DNA of 6,355 nt from Candidatus Kuenenia stuttgartensis (GCA_945874095.1 CAMCFM010000278.1:1-6355); one strand, 5' to 3'; positions 1 to 6,122 are shown, counted from the stretch's first letter. Numbers and translations are program-made. The notes: generated by a model from the sequence alone, not told the origin.

Positions 1-273
1 CAGTCGTTCTGGCTGAGGGGGCACTGGGGATTCAGCGTGACGGATGCCATGTTCTGGGGCATTCTGGGCGGAATGGTGCTGGTAAATGTTCAGCTCGATG
101 CCCGCCGCAAGCCAACAGCCAAAGTGGCCACCACCGGTCTGATTGCACAAGCACGTTACGTAGCAAGCATTTGCGGAATGATTCTTTCGATCACTTTGCT
201 GTGGTCACTCTGGTCAAGCCCTTCGGTGGTCGACTGGTTCAGCATGATGCGACGTGGCCTGAGCGGATGGTGA
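1..273 (+). CDS. C-terminal fragment of a polytopic membrane protein, probable MBOAT-family O-acyltransferase (partial)
   Basis: The frame is open from the first base to TGA at 271-273, giving the last 90 residues of a protein whose start lies outside the window. Two hydrophobic helices are visible at about fragment residues 16-32 and 54-71, separated by a basic loop (ARRK), with a short basic tail. The diagnostic MBOAT histidine region would lie further upstream and is not visible. The family call therefore rests on two things: the tail layout, which resembles AlgI/DltB-type ends, and the membrane-anchored SGNH proteins that follow directly, a pairing known from AlgI/AlgJ, PatA/PatB and DltB/DltD. 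If correct, it would move acyl groups across the inner membrane for the SGNH partner. The stop codon overlaps the next gene's likely start, suggesting translational coupling. Another multi-pass membrane protein cannot be excluded. Confidence 0.55.
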   Translation, partial: QSFWLRGHWGFSVTDAMFWGILGGMVLVNVQLDARRKPTAKVATTGLIAQARYVASICGMILSITLLWSLWSSPSVVDWFSMMRRGLSGW

Positions 274-1472
274 GACTGATGCACAACATCTTATCCAGCA
301 AAGGCTTTCTAGCTCGATTCCTCAGCCTCAATGCCAACCGGTTTAAAACCATCGGTGGGATTCAGATTGTCCTGTTTTCGTTGGTTGCCACCAGCCTTTC
401 CGCCATACCCGAGCCATTGTTACCCACTGAGGTGATCCGGTTTCGGGAAGTTCTCAAACGAACCGGCCTGAATCGGGCGGATTATGAGACCAACGAACGT
501 GGCTATTATGAGGCTCTGCTGGAGACGAACCGGAGTTTAGGGTCGCTGGCTCAAACCCCAAACGAACCTCCTTCCGAGGTCATGAACATGCACCTTGCCG
601 AGGTGGCAACCCGGCCGGTCATGAACACGAACGATATTCGCGAGTATATCCTGAAGCCGTCCGTCGCGACCTTTGCCTATGGGACCCGATGGGAGACCAA
701 CAGCCTTGGCCTTCGCGATAGAGAATATCCTAAAGACAAGCCTGATAGCACGTTGCGAATCGCCCTTTTAGGCGATTCCATCGCTTGTGGATGGGGTGTG
801 ACTAGAGCCGAGCGGTTTGAGGAGCTTTGGGAGACCCGTTTAAATCAAGAGACTGGTGAGGGCCAATCCGTGGAAGTCTGGAACTTTTCTGTGCCAGGCC
901 ATTCGCCGGGAGCCCGCTGGAAACACTTTGAGATGGCTGCGAAAGATACGGAGTTTGATCTGATGGTTTATGAAGCCACCACGAGCGACCCTGGCTGGGA
1001 TGCTCACAGGTTGGCTTATCTGCTGACCAAAGGGCTTGGATCAGACGACCCTCTCTACGCCGAAACCCTGAAGAAAACAGGTGTTCAGGCGACAGCCTCT
1101 CGCTCGGAAAATCGCGACGCCCTGCTTCCATGGAGCTGGACGATTGTCGAAGGGGTTTATCAGCATATTGTGGAAAGTTGTCATAAACGTAGTCTGCCAG
1201 TGGCTTTTGTACTGATCCCACGCGTAGGTGCGAATCTTTCGAAGGCAGAGAAACGGGCTCTGCTTGCCAAAGCCCATTCCTCTGGATTTGATCTGGTTGT
1301 GGATCTTTCTGATGTTTATGACGGTCAGAATCAGGATGAGTTAGCGATTGCACCGGGCGATTATCACCCGAATGTGCTGGGGCATCAATTGATCGCCAAA
1401 AGTTGGGCCGATCAGCTCGCACAATGGCCCGAACTTCAGAGTCGTCTGAAATCGTCAGGGAAAGCACCATGA
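267..1472 (+). CDS. Membrane-anchored SGNH-fold protein 1 (AlgJ/DltD-like, probable acyl transfer or esterase role)
   Basis: This is a 401-residue protein with an N-terminal hydrophobic segment at about residues 30-47, likely a signal anchor that places the rest outside the cytoplasm. SGNH block I is seen as GDS (G169, D170, S171) within a RIALLGDS strand, with S171 the presumed nucleophile. Block II is NFSVPGHSP with G211. Block V is GDYHPN, giving D365 and H367 as the rest of the triad. The block III GNxD motif is not recognisable; its place is taken by YEATTSDPG. SGNH proteins next to MBOATs usually complete O-acylation of an envelope polymer, or act as esterases. The start at 267 gives a 7-bp overlap with the upstream gene. 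ATG 279 is a good alternative, GTG 270 is possible, and the longer frame from 171 would overlap far too much. No strong Shine-Dalgarno sequence is visible. The gene ends in an ATGA overlap with its paralogue. Family is fairly sure; substrate is unknown. Confidence 0.85.
   Translation: MVRLMHNILSSKGFLARFLSLNANRFKTIGGIQIVLFSLVATSLSAIPEPLLPTEVIRFREVLKRTGLNRADYETNERGYYEALLETNRSLGSLAQTPNEPPSEVMNMHLAEVATRPVMNTNDIREYILKPSVATFAYGTRWETNSLGLRDREYPKDKPDSTLRIALLGDSIACGWGVTRAERFEELWETRLNQETGEGQSVEVWNFSVPGHSPGARWKHFEMAAKDTEFDLMVYEATTSDPGWDAHRLAYLLTKGLGSDDPLYAETLKKTGVQATASRSENRDALLPWSWTIVEGVYQHIVESCHKRSLPVAFVLIPRVGANLSKAEKRALLAKAHSSGFDLVVDLSDVYDGQNQDELAIAPGDYHPNVLGHQLIAKSWADQLAQWPELQSRLKSSGKAP
1457..1461 (+). 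promoter_or_regulatory. Shine-Dalgarno sequence for the second SGNH gene
   Basis: AGGGA lies seven bases before ATG 1469, inside the end of the preceding coding region. Together with the ATGA stop/start overlap it fixes this start and suggests coupled translation of the two SGNH genes. Confidence 0.55.
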
Positions 1473-2695
1473 TCAGACCGTCGACCAAAAAGTTATCGCG
1501 ACTCTCCCAAATCGCTGGCAGCATTGGCTTTAGGCTGACTGTCACGATTGGATTGATCTTCTTTGGGCTCTACGACATGCCCGTTTCGTGGGCCAAAGGG
1601 CGAGTGATCAAACACGCCTTGAAGTCGCCTGAACAAGGGCGTGAATCGGCAGGCTATTATGAAGGGCTGATCGGAACATCCGACCCGGCCGCTGGTGCTC
1701 TGGAGCAAAGCCTGGTCGGTCAGCCCACGGACTGGGTCCATTTTGCGGACAGTGGAGTCTCGCAACTGGTCACCCACGACATTGTCCAGTTCATCCTTTC
1801 ACCAAACGTCTCACGATCCCTGTTTGGCAAAAACTTTACGACCAACAGCTTCCGGATGCGCGACAGGACCGTCACCCTCGAAAAGCCAGCCAATACCGTT
1901 CGGGTGGCCCTTCTGGGCGCTTCGATGGACATGGGCTGGGGCGTGGCCACGAGCGACACTTACGAAAATCGGCTTGAAGACTGGCTCAACGAACAGGCCA
2001 GGGCCAGGGGCGACAACCGCCATTTCGAGATTCTAAACTTCGCCGTAGCCGCCTATTCGCCAACCCAGCGACTGGCGACCTACCGCCGCTCTGTTCGTAA
2101 ATTCAAACCTGATTTTGTGATCTATGCCACCACCCTGCTCGATCCACGACTGACCGAAATCCATCTGTCAGATGCACTTAGCAACAATGCTGATCTCTCC
2201 GGATTTGATTACCTGACATCGGTTGTGGCCGAGGCCGGCTACGATCCAGCCCACCTGAAGCGTGACGCTCGAGGCAAATGGACTGACAAATCCAAATTCA
2301 AAATCTGGCTTGAACCGAAGCGCGATGAGATCAACCGGATCGCCCTGAGCGAGCTGGCCAAAGATTGCCGGACTGATGGAGTTCAACTGGCCAGCGTGAT
2401 CATCCCAAGGGCCGGCCGGAACGATTTAAAGCACCTTCGCCAGGAAGGTGTTGAGATGCAACTGGCGTCTGCCAAATCAGTTGGGGTGACCACATGGGAC
2501 CTGACGGACAGTTTTGACCAGGAAGATCCGTCGAAGCTGGCGGTGGCTGTCTGGGACGACCACCCGAACACGCGTGGCCATGAACTGATCTTTCAGGACC
2601 TGGCTCGCCACCTGATGGCCGACCCTTTGGGGCGAACCTTTGGTCTGACGGGTCATGAAAATCCGCCTGTCGATCAGAAGCCGCGCGACGAATAA
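1469..2695 (+). CDS. Membrane-anchored SGNH-fold protein 2, paralogue of the preceding gene, with an altered block I
   Basis: This is a 408-residue protein with a hydrophobic anchor at about residues 21-35 and an extracytoplasmic SGNH-like domain. It matches its neighbour collinearly: GYYEGL, TTNSFRMRDR, RVALLG.S..GWGV, LNFAV..YSP, FVIYATT.LDP and DDHPNTRGH all have counterparts, so the pair probably arose by tandem duplication followed by strong divergence. Block I reads GAS (G150, A151, S152), so the nucleophile serine is kept but the GDS aspartate is alanine. The block II glycine of the paralogue is alanine here, and block III is not recognisable. D363 and H365 retain the DxH end motif. 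The start at 1469 overlaps the previous stop as ATGA and has AGGGA seven bases upstream; a longer frame from 1403 would overlap more and lacks this support. It may be an active hydrolase or transferase, or a binding partner for the first protein. Confidence 0.84.
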   Translation: MIRPSTKKLSRLSQIAGSIGFRLTVTIGLIFFGLYDMPVSWAKGRVIKHALKSPEQGRESAGYYEGLIGTSDPAAGALEQSLVGQPTDWVHFADSGVSQLVTHDIVQFILSPNVSRSLFGKNFTTNSFRMRDRTVTLEKPANTVRVALLGASMDMGWGVATSDTYENRLEDWLNEQARARGDNRHFEILNFAVAAYSPTQRLATYRRSVRKFKPDFVIYATTLLDPRLTEIHLSDALSNNADLSGFDYLTSVVAEAGYDPAHLKRDARGKWTDKSKFKIWLEPKRDEINRIALSELAKDCRTDGVQLASVIIPRAGRNDLKHLRQEGVEMQLASAKSVGVTTWDLTDSFDQEDPSKLAVAVWDDHPNTRGHELIFQDLARHLMADPLGRTFGLTGHENPPVDQKPRDE

Positions 2696-2725
2696 TTTCA
2701 GACGATCGAAACGGAATCAGCAACC

Positions 2726-4354
2726 ATGCGACACCACGAAACCGATCCAGAACGACCCTCCACACTGGGTGGCCTGCTTCTCGCTGCTGCGACACATCAT
2801 CCGCATGGAGTTGCACTTAGGGAATCAGCCACGGGTCGGCATGTCCGCTACGGAGAGCTGGAGACTCAGGCAAATCAACTGGCTCACAGGCTGATCAGTT
2901 GGGGCGTAGGGCGTGGTCATCGGGTCGGTCTTTGGCTTCCAAAGTCGATCGAATCCGTGGCCACCATTCATGGATCGCTCCGCACAGGTGCTGCGCATGT
3001 GCCGGTCGATCCTCAGGCTCCGGCAGCCCGGGCATCCACAATTTTCAACCTGGCAGGCGTCAGTGCGGTGGTGGTTCATGCTTCATTTGTGGATGCTTTA
3101 AGAGCGGCCTGGCCACCCGAAAAAGCCTCGGAATTCCCGCGTTTGATTGTCGTAGGGAATCACTCCAAACCTCTAACAGATCATGATTTGAGTTGGGAAG
3201 ATCTGATAGCTGGGGAACCTGCCGAAACGATTCAGCCGGTGGATCAGCCGGCGACGGATCTGGCCTATATCCTGTTCACCTCAGGCTCCACCGGTCAGCC
3301 CAAGGGCGTGATGCTGACTCATGAAAATGCCTGGTGTTTTCTCGACTGGTGCGACCGTGAAATTGCCCCAACCGGGCGCGACGTTTTCTCGTCGCACGCC
3401 CCCCTGCACTTCGATTTATCCGTTTTCGACCTCTACGCCAGTGTTCGCCACGCGGCTCCGTTGGTTCTGATCGATGAGTCGATGGCCAAAGAGCCGGCCC
3501 GACTGTCAAATTTTCTGAAATCGAGTCATATCACGGTCTGGTATTCCGCGCCATCGATCCTGGCGATGATGGTCGAGCACGGGCAGTTGGATTCTCCGAT
3601 TGAAGAGACTGGGAAGCCGTGGCCAGGGCCGAGAATCACCCTTTTTGCAGGCGAGGTTTTTCCGGTGGCTCCGCTCAAAGCCCTCCGCAAACTCTGGCCT
3701 GAATCGACGTTCTGGAACCTTTACGGTCCGACGGAAACCAATGTATGCACAGCCTTTAAGGCCCCGGAGAATCTGGACAGTCTGGAAGTTCCTCTGCCAA
3801 TTGGCCCGGTTTGTGAGCCACTTGAGGGCCGTGTGGTCGACCCCGATGGGAACGACGTGCCGACCGGTTCTGAGGGCGAGCTGGTGATTTTCGGGCCTCG
3901 CGTGATGGCTGGATATTTTGGCCGTGACGACCTGACCGAGTCCGCGTTTTTTACCGGTCCTGATAGCCGTAAGTGGTATCGCACAGGCGACTTGGTCAAG
4001 CTCAACGCGTCTGGCGATTACGTGTTCCACGGGCGCCGTGACCGGATGGTGAAAAAACGCGGGTATCGGATCGAACTGGGAGAGATTGAATCTGCCCTTT
4101 ATCGCTATGAGGCCATTGAAAGGGCCGCCGTGGTGGCTGTCCCATCCGAGACACAAGGGCTTCGCATTGCAGCATTTATCGCCATGAAGCCCGACCGGCC
4201 CGGCTCGATCATTGCCCTGAAGCGTCACTGTTCGACGATTCTGCCGCACTATATGATCCCTGACGACGTGCGATTTCTCCCAGAATTGCCAACCACATCG
4301 ACAGATAAAGTGGACTATCCAGCCCTAAAAAAATTGGCAGAAAACTTGGCATGA
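2726..4354 (+). CDS. Stand-alone amino-acid-type adenylating enzyme (ANL superfamily, DltA-like)
   Basis: This is a complete 542-residue AMP-forming enzyme. Core motifs seen in order are: A3 phosphate loop YILFTSGSTGQPKG (181-194); A4 HFDLSVFDLY (228-237); A5 NLYGPTET (331-338); A6 around GELVIFGPRVMAGYFGR (384-400); A7 YRTGD (418-422); A8 GRRDRMVKKRGYRIELGEIE (436-455); and A10 with catalytic K528 in TSTDKVD. The protein ends just after A10, so it has no fused carrier or condensation domain and should load a carrier in trans. D230 sits where NRPS and DltA enzymes use Asp to hold the substrate's alpha-amino group, and FDLSVxDLY closely recalls DltA, so an amino acid substrate is more likely than a fatty acid. 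It lies 30 bp after the SGNH pair, in the same operon. ATG 2726 is the chosen start; the ribosome site is weak. Enzyme class is secure; substrate is inferred only. A fatty acyl or hydroxy acid substrate remains possible. Confidence 0.93.
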   Translation: MRHHETDPERPSTLGGLLLAAATHHPHGVALRESATGRHVRYGELETQANQLAHRLISWGVGRGHRVGLWLPKSIESVATIHGSLRTGAAHVPVDPQAPAARASTIFNLAGVSAVVVHASFVDALRAAWPPEKASEFPRLIVVGNHSKPLTDHDLSWEDLIAGEPAETIQPVDQPATDLAYILFTSGSTGQPKGVMLTHENAWCFLDWCDREIAPTGRDVFSSHAPLHFDLSVFDLYASVRHAAPLVLIDESMAKEPARLSNFLKSSHITVWYSAPSILAMMVEHGQLDSPIEETGKPWPGPRITLFAGEVFPVAPLKALRKLWPESTFWNLYGPTETNVCTAFKAPENLDSLEVPLPIGPVCEPLEGRVVDPDGNDVPTGSEGELVIFGPRVMAGYFGRDDLTESAFFTGPDSRKWYRTGDLVKLNASGDYVFHGRRDRMVKKRGYRIELGEIESALYRYEAIERAAVVAVPSETQGLRIAAFIAMKPDRPGSIIALKRHCSTILPHYMIPDDVRFLPELPTTSTDKVDYPALKKLAENLA

Positions 4355-4427
4355 GCGTCGGAAGATTCTAAGATCACTCGATGATCGGAATCAGATTGCC
4401 CAGATTGTCGAATCGTGAAAGCCCGTG

Positions 4428-5417
4428 ATGCCCAAATCCAGTCCAGACGGACCTCCAAAAATTGACCGATTGGATCTTTCCTGGCTGGCAAGTTCGAAAA
4501 TTCTCCGTTGGAAGAGCTGGTTTTATGAAGGGCTGGTTCCACAACTCTCGAAGCGTGGACCACTTGAAGCCGGTGCAGAGTTGGAGCGGGTGAGTTATTG
4601 GATCAACAAATGCTGGCCGATGCGCTGGCGAGAGATTCGAAAAGCCGTCCGGCGGAACCGGGTGGCGTGCGATGCCCCATGGGCGGAGCAGGAGGTGACT
4701 CGCGGATTGGCCACTCAAATGCTGAGATATCTGGCCCGCGATTGCATTCTGGACACTATCCCGCCTTACGACTGGTCGGAAGTCTTTACAGTGTCAGGCT
4801 ATGAGCATATCCAAAACGCACTTTCGCAGGGTCAGGGTATCATCCTTTTGGGCAGCCATTTGGGCGGACACCTGGCTGGATTGCACTGGATGATCGACCA
4901 CGGGGTGCCTTTGAGGATGCTGGTGCAGCGGCCCCGGAATGTTTCGAAGCGGTTGAATCAATGGTTTGATGAAGATCATCCGACGTGTACCCAGCGCGAG
5001 ATTTTTCTGAAGCGTGAGATGACGGCAACTGAAGCGGCCAGGCGAATGACGGATGCACGTCGCCTGATCCGTTCTGGCCAGTGCGTTTACGTCAATTGCG
5101 ACATCCCTTGGACGGGTCCGAACACGGATGCCTTTCAATTTTTAGGCAAGCCCGTGCGATTGCAATCCATTTGGATTGATCTGGCGGGGATTTTGGGATG
5201 TCCGGTGATCTCGGTCGAATGTCGTCAGAAACCAGGCGGTCATTTTGAATTGAAATTTGATGAGCCGATGATTGTAAATCCGCGAGAGCCTCGGCAGATC
5301 GTTTTTGATCATGCGTTGGGCAATTTGGAAAGTTCGATTTTACAATATCCAAACGACGCCATCGCACACCTGACCTGGCCGCATTTCAGGCCACATCGCG
5401 GACCATCGGCTGGATAA
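4428..5417 (+). CDS. LpxL/HtrB-like lysophospholipid/lipid A acyltransferase family protein with an atypical active-site motif
   Basis: This 329-residue protein has the layout of the LpxL/HtrB late acyltransferase family. A basic N-terminal region (WREIRKAVRRN) is followed by ALSQGQGIILLGSHLGGHLAG around residues 131-151, where the HX4D/E motif normally lies. A block with GQCVYVNCDIPW (D225) and FQFLGKPVRL (236-245) matches the family's Dx(n)FFG-type region. These enzymes transfer acyl chains from acyl-ACP to lipid precursors at the inner membrane's cytoplasmic face. Here H144 is present, but the acid five residues on is leucine (L149), and the second histidine (H148) also lacks an acid at +5. 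No clear N-terminal membrane helix is seen. ATG 4428 is preferred; GTG 4425 directly before it is the only other option, because an in-frame TGA lies at 4416. The gene follows the adenylating enzyme by 73 bp and is probably the operon's last gene. The target lipid is unknown. Confidence 0.8.
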   Translation: MPKSSPDGPPKIDRLDLSWLASSKILRWKSWFYEGLVPQLSKRGPLEAGAELERVSYWINKCWPMRWREIRKAVRRNRVACDAPWAEQEVTRGLATQMLRYLARDCILDTIPPYDWSEVFTVSGYEHIQNALSQGQGIILLGSHLGGHLAGLHWMIDHGVPLRMLVQRPRNVSKRLNQWFDEDHPTCTQREIFLKREMTATEAARRMTDARRLIRSGQCVYVNCDIPWTGPNTDAFQFLGKPVRLQSIWIDLAGILGCPVISVECRQKPGGHFELKFDEPMIVNPREPRQIVFDHALGNLESSILQYPNDAIAHLTWPHFRPHRGPSAG

Positions 5418-5429
5418 AGCCCAAAGCAC

Positions 5430-5449
5430 GCCATGTCAGGGGACATGGC
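5430..5449 (+). terminator. Hairpin just after the operon's last stop; possible terminator or RNA-stabilising element
   Basis: GCCATGTC and GACATGGC form a perfect 8-bp stem around an AGGG loop, beginning 12 bases after the stop of the acyltransferase gene. No T-run follows (CTACATAAAC), so it is not a classical intrinsic terminator. It may protect the 3' end or slow RNA polymerase, with final termination at 5608-5637. Confidence 0.45.
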
Positions 5450-5459
5450 CTACATAAAC

Positions 5460-5473
5460 TATTGTTCACAATA
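5460..5473. repeat. Short inverted repeat (operator-like)
   Basis: TATTGT and ACAATA are perfect 6-bp inverted arms separated by TC. The shape resembles a dimeric repressor site, but it lies between convergent gene ends where no promoter is evident, so a regulatory role is doubtful. Confidence 0.25.
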
Positions 5474-5486
5474 AGATTACGAACGT

Positions 5487-5522
5487 TATTAGGCTCCGGA
5501 GGAGCTAGCTATTAATAGCTAT
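5487..5522 (+). repeat. Diverged direct repeat, copy A
   Basis: This copy begins TATTAGGCTCC, contains GGCTCCGGAGGAG (5492-5504) and ends with TATTAATAGCTAT. It matches copy B at 5553-5590 in order, with 12 of 13 bases identical in the core and about two single-base gaps elsewhere. The core folds as GCTCC-GGA-GGAGC. It looks like an old tandem duplication or a dispersed intergenic element; other genome copies cannot be tested here. Confidence 0.5.
5506..5521. repeat. 16-bp perfect palindrome
   Basis: TAGCTATTAATAGCTA reads identically on both strands, with no spacer. It lies inside repeat copy A and is not preserved in copy B. It could be a dimeric protein-binding site or a weak RNA hairpin. 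Confidence 0.4.
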
Positions 5523-5552
5523 GTCCCATGGACAACAAATCAAAGACCCGTG

Positions 5553-5590
5553 TATTTGGGCTCCAGAGGAGAGACCTATTTATTAGCTCT
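5553..5590 (+). repeat. Diverged direct repeat, copy B
   Basis: TATTTGGGCTCC leads into GGCTCCAGAGGAG (5559-5571) and then TATTTATTAGCTCT, the counterpart of copy A about 67 bp earlier. The tail palindrome of copy A has degenerated here. Confidence 0.5.
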
Positions 5591-5607
5591 TTGCTATATA
5601 AACGCTA

Positions 5608-5637
5608 AAAGGCACGATCCCGGAGGATCGTGCCTTT
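5608..5637 (-). terminator. Strong intrinsic terminator hairpin, probably shared by the convergent genes
   Basis: A perfect 13-bp stem, AAAGGCACGATCC with GGATCGTGCCTTT, encloses a CGGA loop. Read on the minus strand the loop is UCCG closed by C-G, a stable UNCG tetraloop, and the stem runs into TTTTAGCG. On the plus strand it ends TTTCATG. This fits the minus-strand gene best, about 80 bp after its stop, but the symmetry allows it to stop plus-strand readthrough from the operon as well. Confidence 0.82.
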
Positions 5638-5716
5638 CATGCATTTTGTGGTGATCGTTAATCAGCAGGTCGAGAGACTTAAATCAACCAACCAGCCTTT
5701 ACTGATCACCCATTTT

Positions 5717-6094
5717 TCAGCGTTGCAGCGAAGCTTGAGGAGAAGCAACAGCGGCAGGAGCGGCGTAAGCAGCAGGAGCGCCACAGCCGTCGTTGCAAGC
5801 CTTAGGAGCTTTGACAAGGCTGAAGTGGTGCTTCTTCTTCATAACGTACTCGCAGCTGGTCGTGTGGACCAACTTAGGCAGGCTGATCTTTGGCAGGCTG
5901 ATGTGTGGCAGGCTCAGGCCTTTTTTGCCACAAGCACCACCACAATCGGCCACTGCAACAACGCTTTGAGCGGATGGAGCAGCAATGCCTTGTGGGCTGG
6001 CCAGACCGCAGTTTGTGCAGCCGTGGCTGGCTTTGGAAACGCCAGCGAAGCCAAGGACAAGAACAAGAGCGAGGCTCAGGATTGATTTCGACAT
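5717..6094 (-). CDS. Small exported Cys-rich protein of unknown function
   Basis: This 125-residue protein starts with a clear Sec signal peptide: MSKS, a hydrophobic core of about residues 5-19 (ILSLALVLVLGFAGV), then SKA with likely cleavage after A22. There is no good lipobox. The mature part has seven cysteines: CTNC (26, 29), CGGAC (51, 55), C81 and CNDGC (100, 104), suggesting disulphides or metal binding. A middle segment repeats SLPHI-SLPKI-SLPKL (61-75), followed by basic MKKKHH, and the tail is Ala/Pro-rich (APAAYAAPAAVA). I recognise no family. Short exported Cys/Ala-rich proteins are common in planctomycetes, which fits the setting. The start is ATG at 6094, chosen because it opens the signal peptide and has AGGAG upstream; a longer frame from 6256 would bury the signal. 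It faces the operon convergently and appears to be its own transcription unit. Confidence 0.82.
   Translation of the reverse strand: MSKSILSLALVLVLGFAGVSKASHGCTNCGLASPQGIAAPSAQSVVAVADCGGACGKKGLSLPHISLPKISLPKLVHTTSCEYVMKKKHHFSLVKAPKACNDGCGAPAAYAAPAAVASPQASLQR
5870..5914 (-). repeat. Three tandem 15-bp units inside the small exported protein gene
   Basis: Three in-frame units encode SLPHI, SLPKI and SLPKL. The plus-strand core GGCAGGCT recurs every 15 bases (5877, 5892, 5907), so the repeat is visible in DNA as well as protein and probably arose by short tandem duplication. Confidence 0.7.
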
Positions 6095-6105
6095 GGGAGA
6101 AAGAG

Positions 6106-6110
6106 CTCCT
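6106..6110 (-). promoter_or_regulatory. Shine-Dalgarno sequence for the small exported protein
   Basis: AGGAG on the minus strand lies 11 bases before ATG 6094. The spacing is slightly long, but the motif supports this start over the longer open frame. Confidence 0.55.
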
Positions 6111-6122
6111 AGCGATTTGCGG

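Larger units (their letters stand above)
5418..5716. other. Convergent intergenic region, AT-rich, with hairpins and diverged repeats
   Basis: This 299-bp region separates the plus-strand operon from the minus-strand gene. No convincing protein gene is seen. By hand count, 5451-5607 is about 39% GC, clearly below the flanking genes. It holds the hairpin at 5430-5449, a short inverted repeat at 5460-5473, two diverged direct repeats, a 16-bp palindrome and the shared terminator. The stretch 5638-5716 shows only a weak inverted repeat (GGTGATC 5650-5656 with GATCACC 5704-5710). Confidence 0.7.

Noticed and set aside
171..266. In-frame extension of the first SGNH protein to ATG 171
   Set aside because: It would overlap the upstream membrane protein by about 100 bases, and the added residues show no domain or signal character. 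ATG 267 or 279 fits the compact overlaps of the operon better.
768..785. LGDSI read as a carrier-protein phosphopantetheine site
   Set aside because: It sits at the end of a hydrophobic strand with GWGV following and a DxH motif near the C-terminus, so it is SGNH block I. No separate carrier protein is found in the window.
802..1545. 247-codon frame on the minus strand opposite the SGNH genes
   Set aside because: It spans the junction of two well-supported genes on the other strand, and the translation shows no motifs. It is a shadow frame.
3506..4249. 247-codon frame on the minus strand opposite the adenylating enzyme
   Set aside because: It lies wholly antisense to a gene with complete A3-A10 motifs, and its translation has no recognisable domain.
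5430..5640. CRISPR array or IS element ends
   Set aside because: There are only two diverged repeat copies with unequal features, no regular spacers, no transposase, and no clear terminal inverted repeats with a target duplication.
5630..6085. 151-codon plus-strand frame antisense to the exported protein
   Set aside because: Its start lies inside the terminator stem and its composition (Ser/Arg runs, QADxWQA repeats) is the complement of the Ala/Pro and SLPxI repeats of the minus-strand gene.
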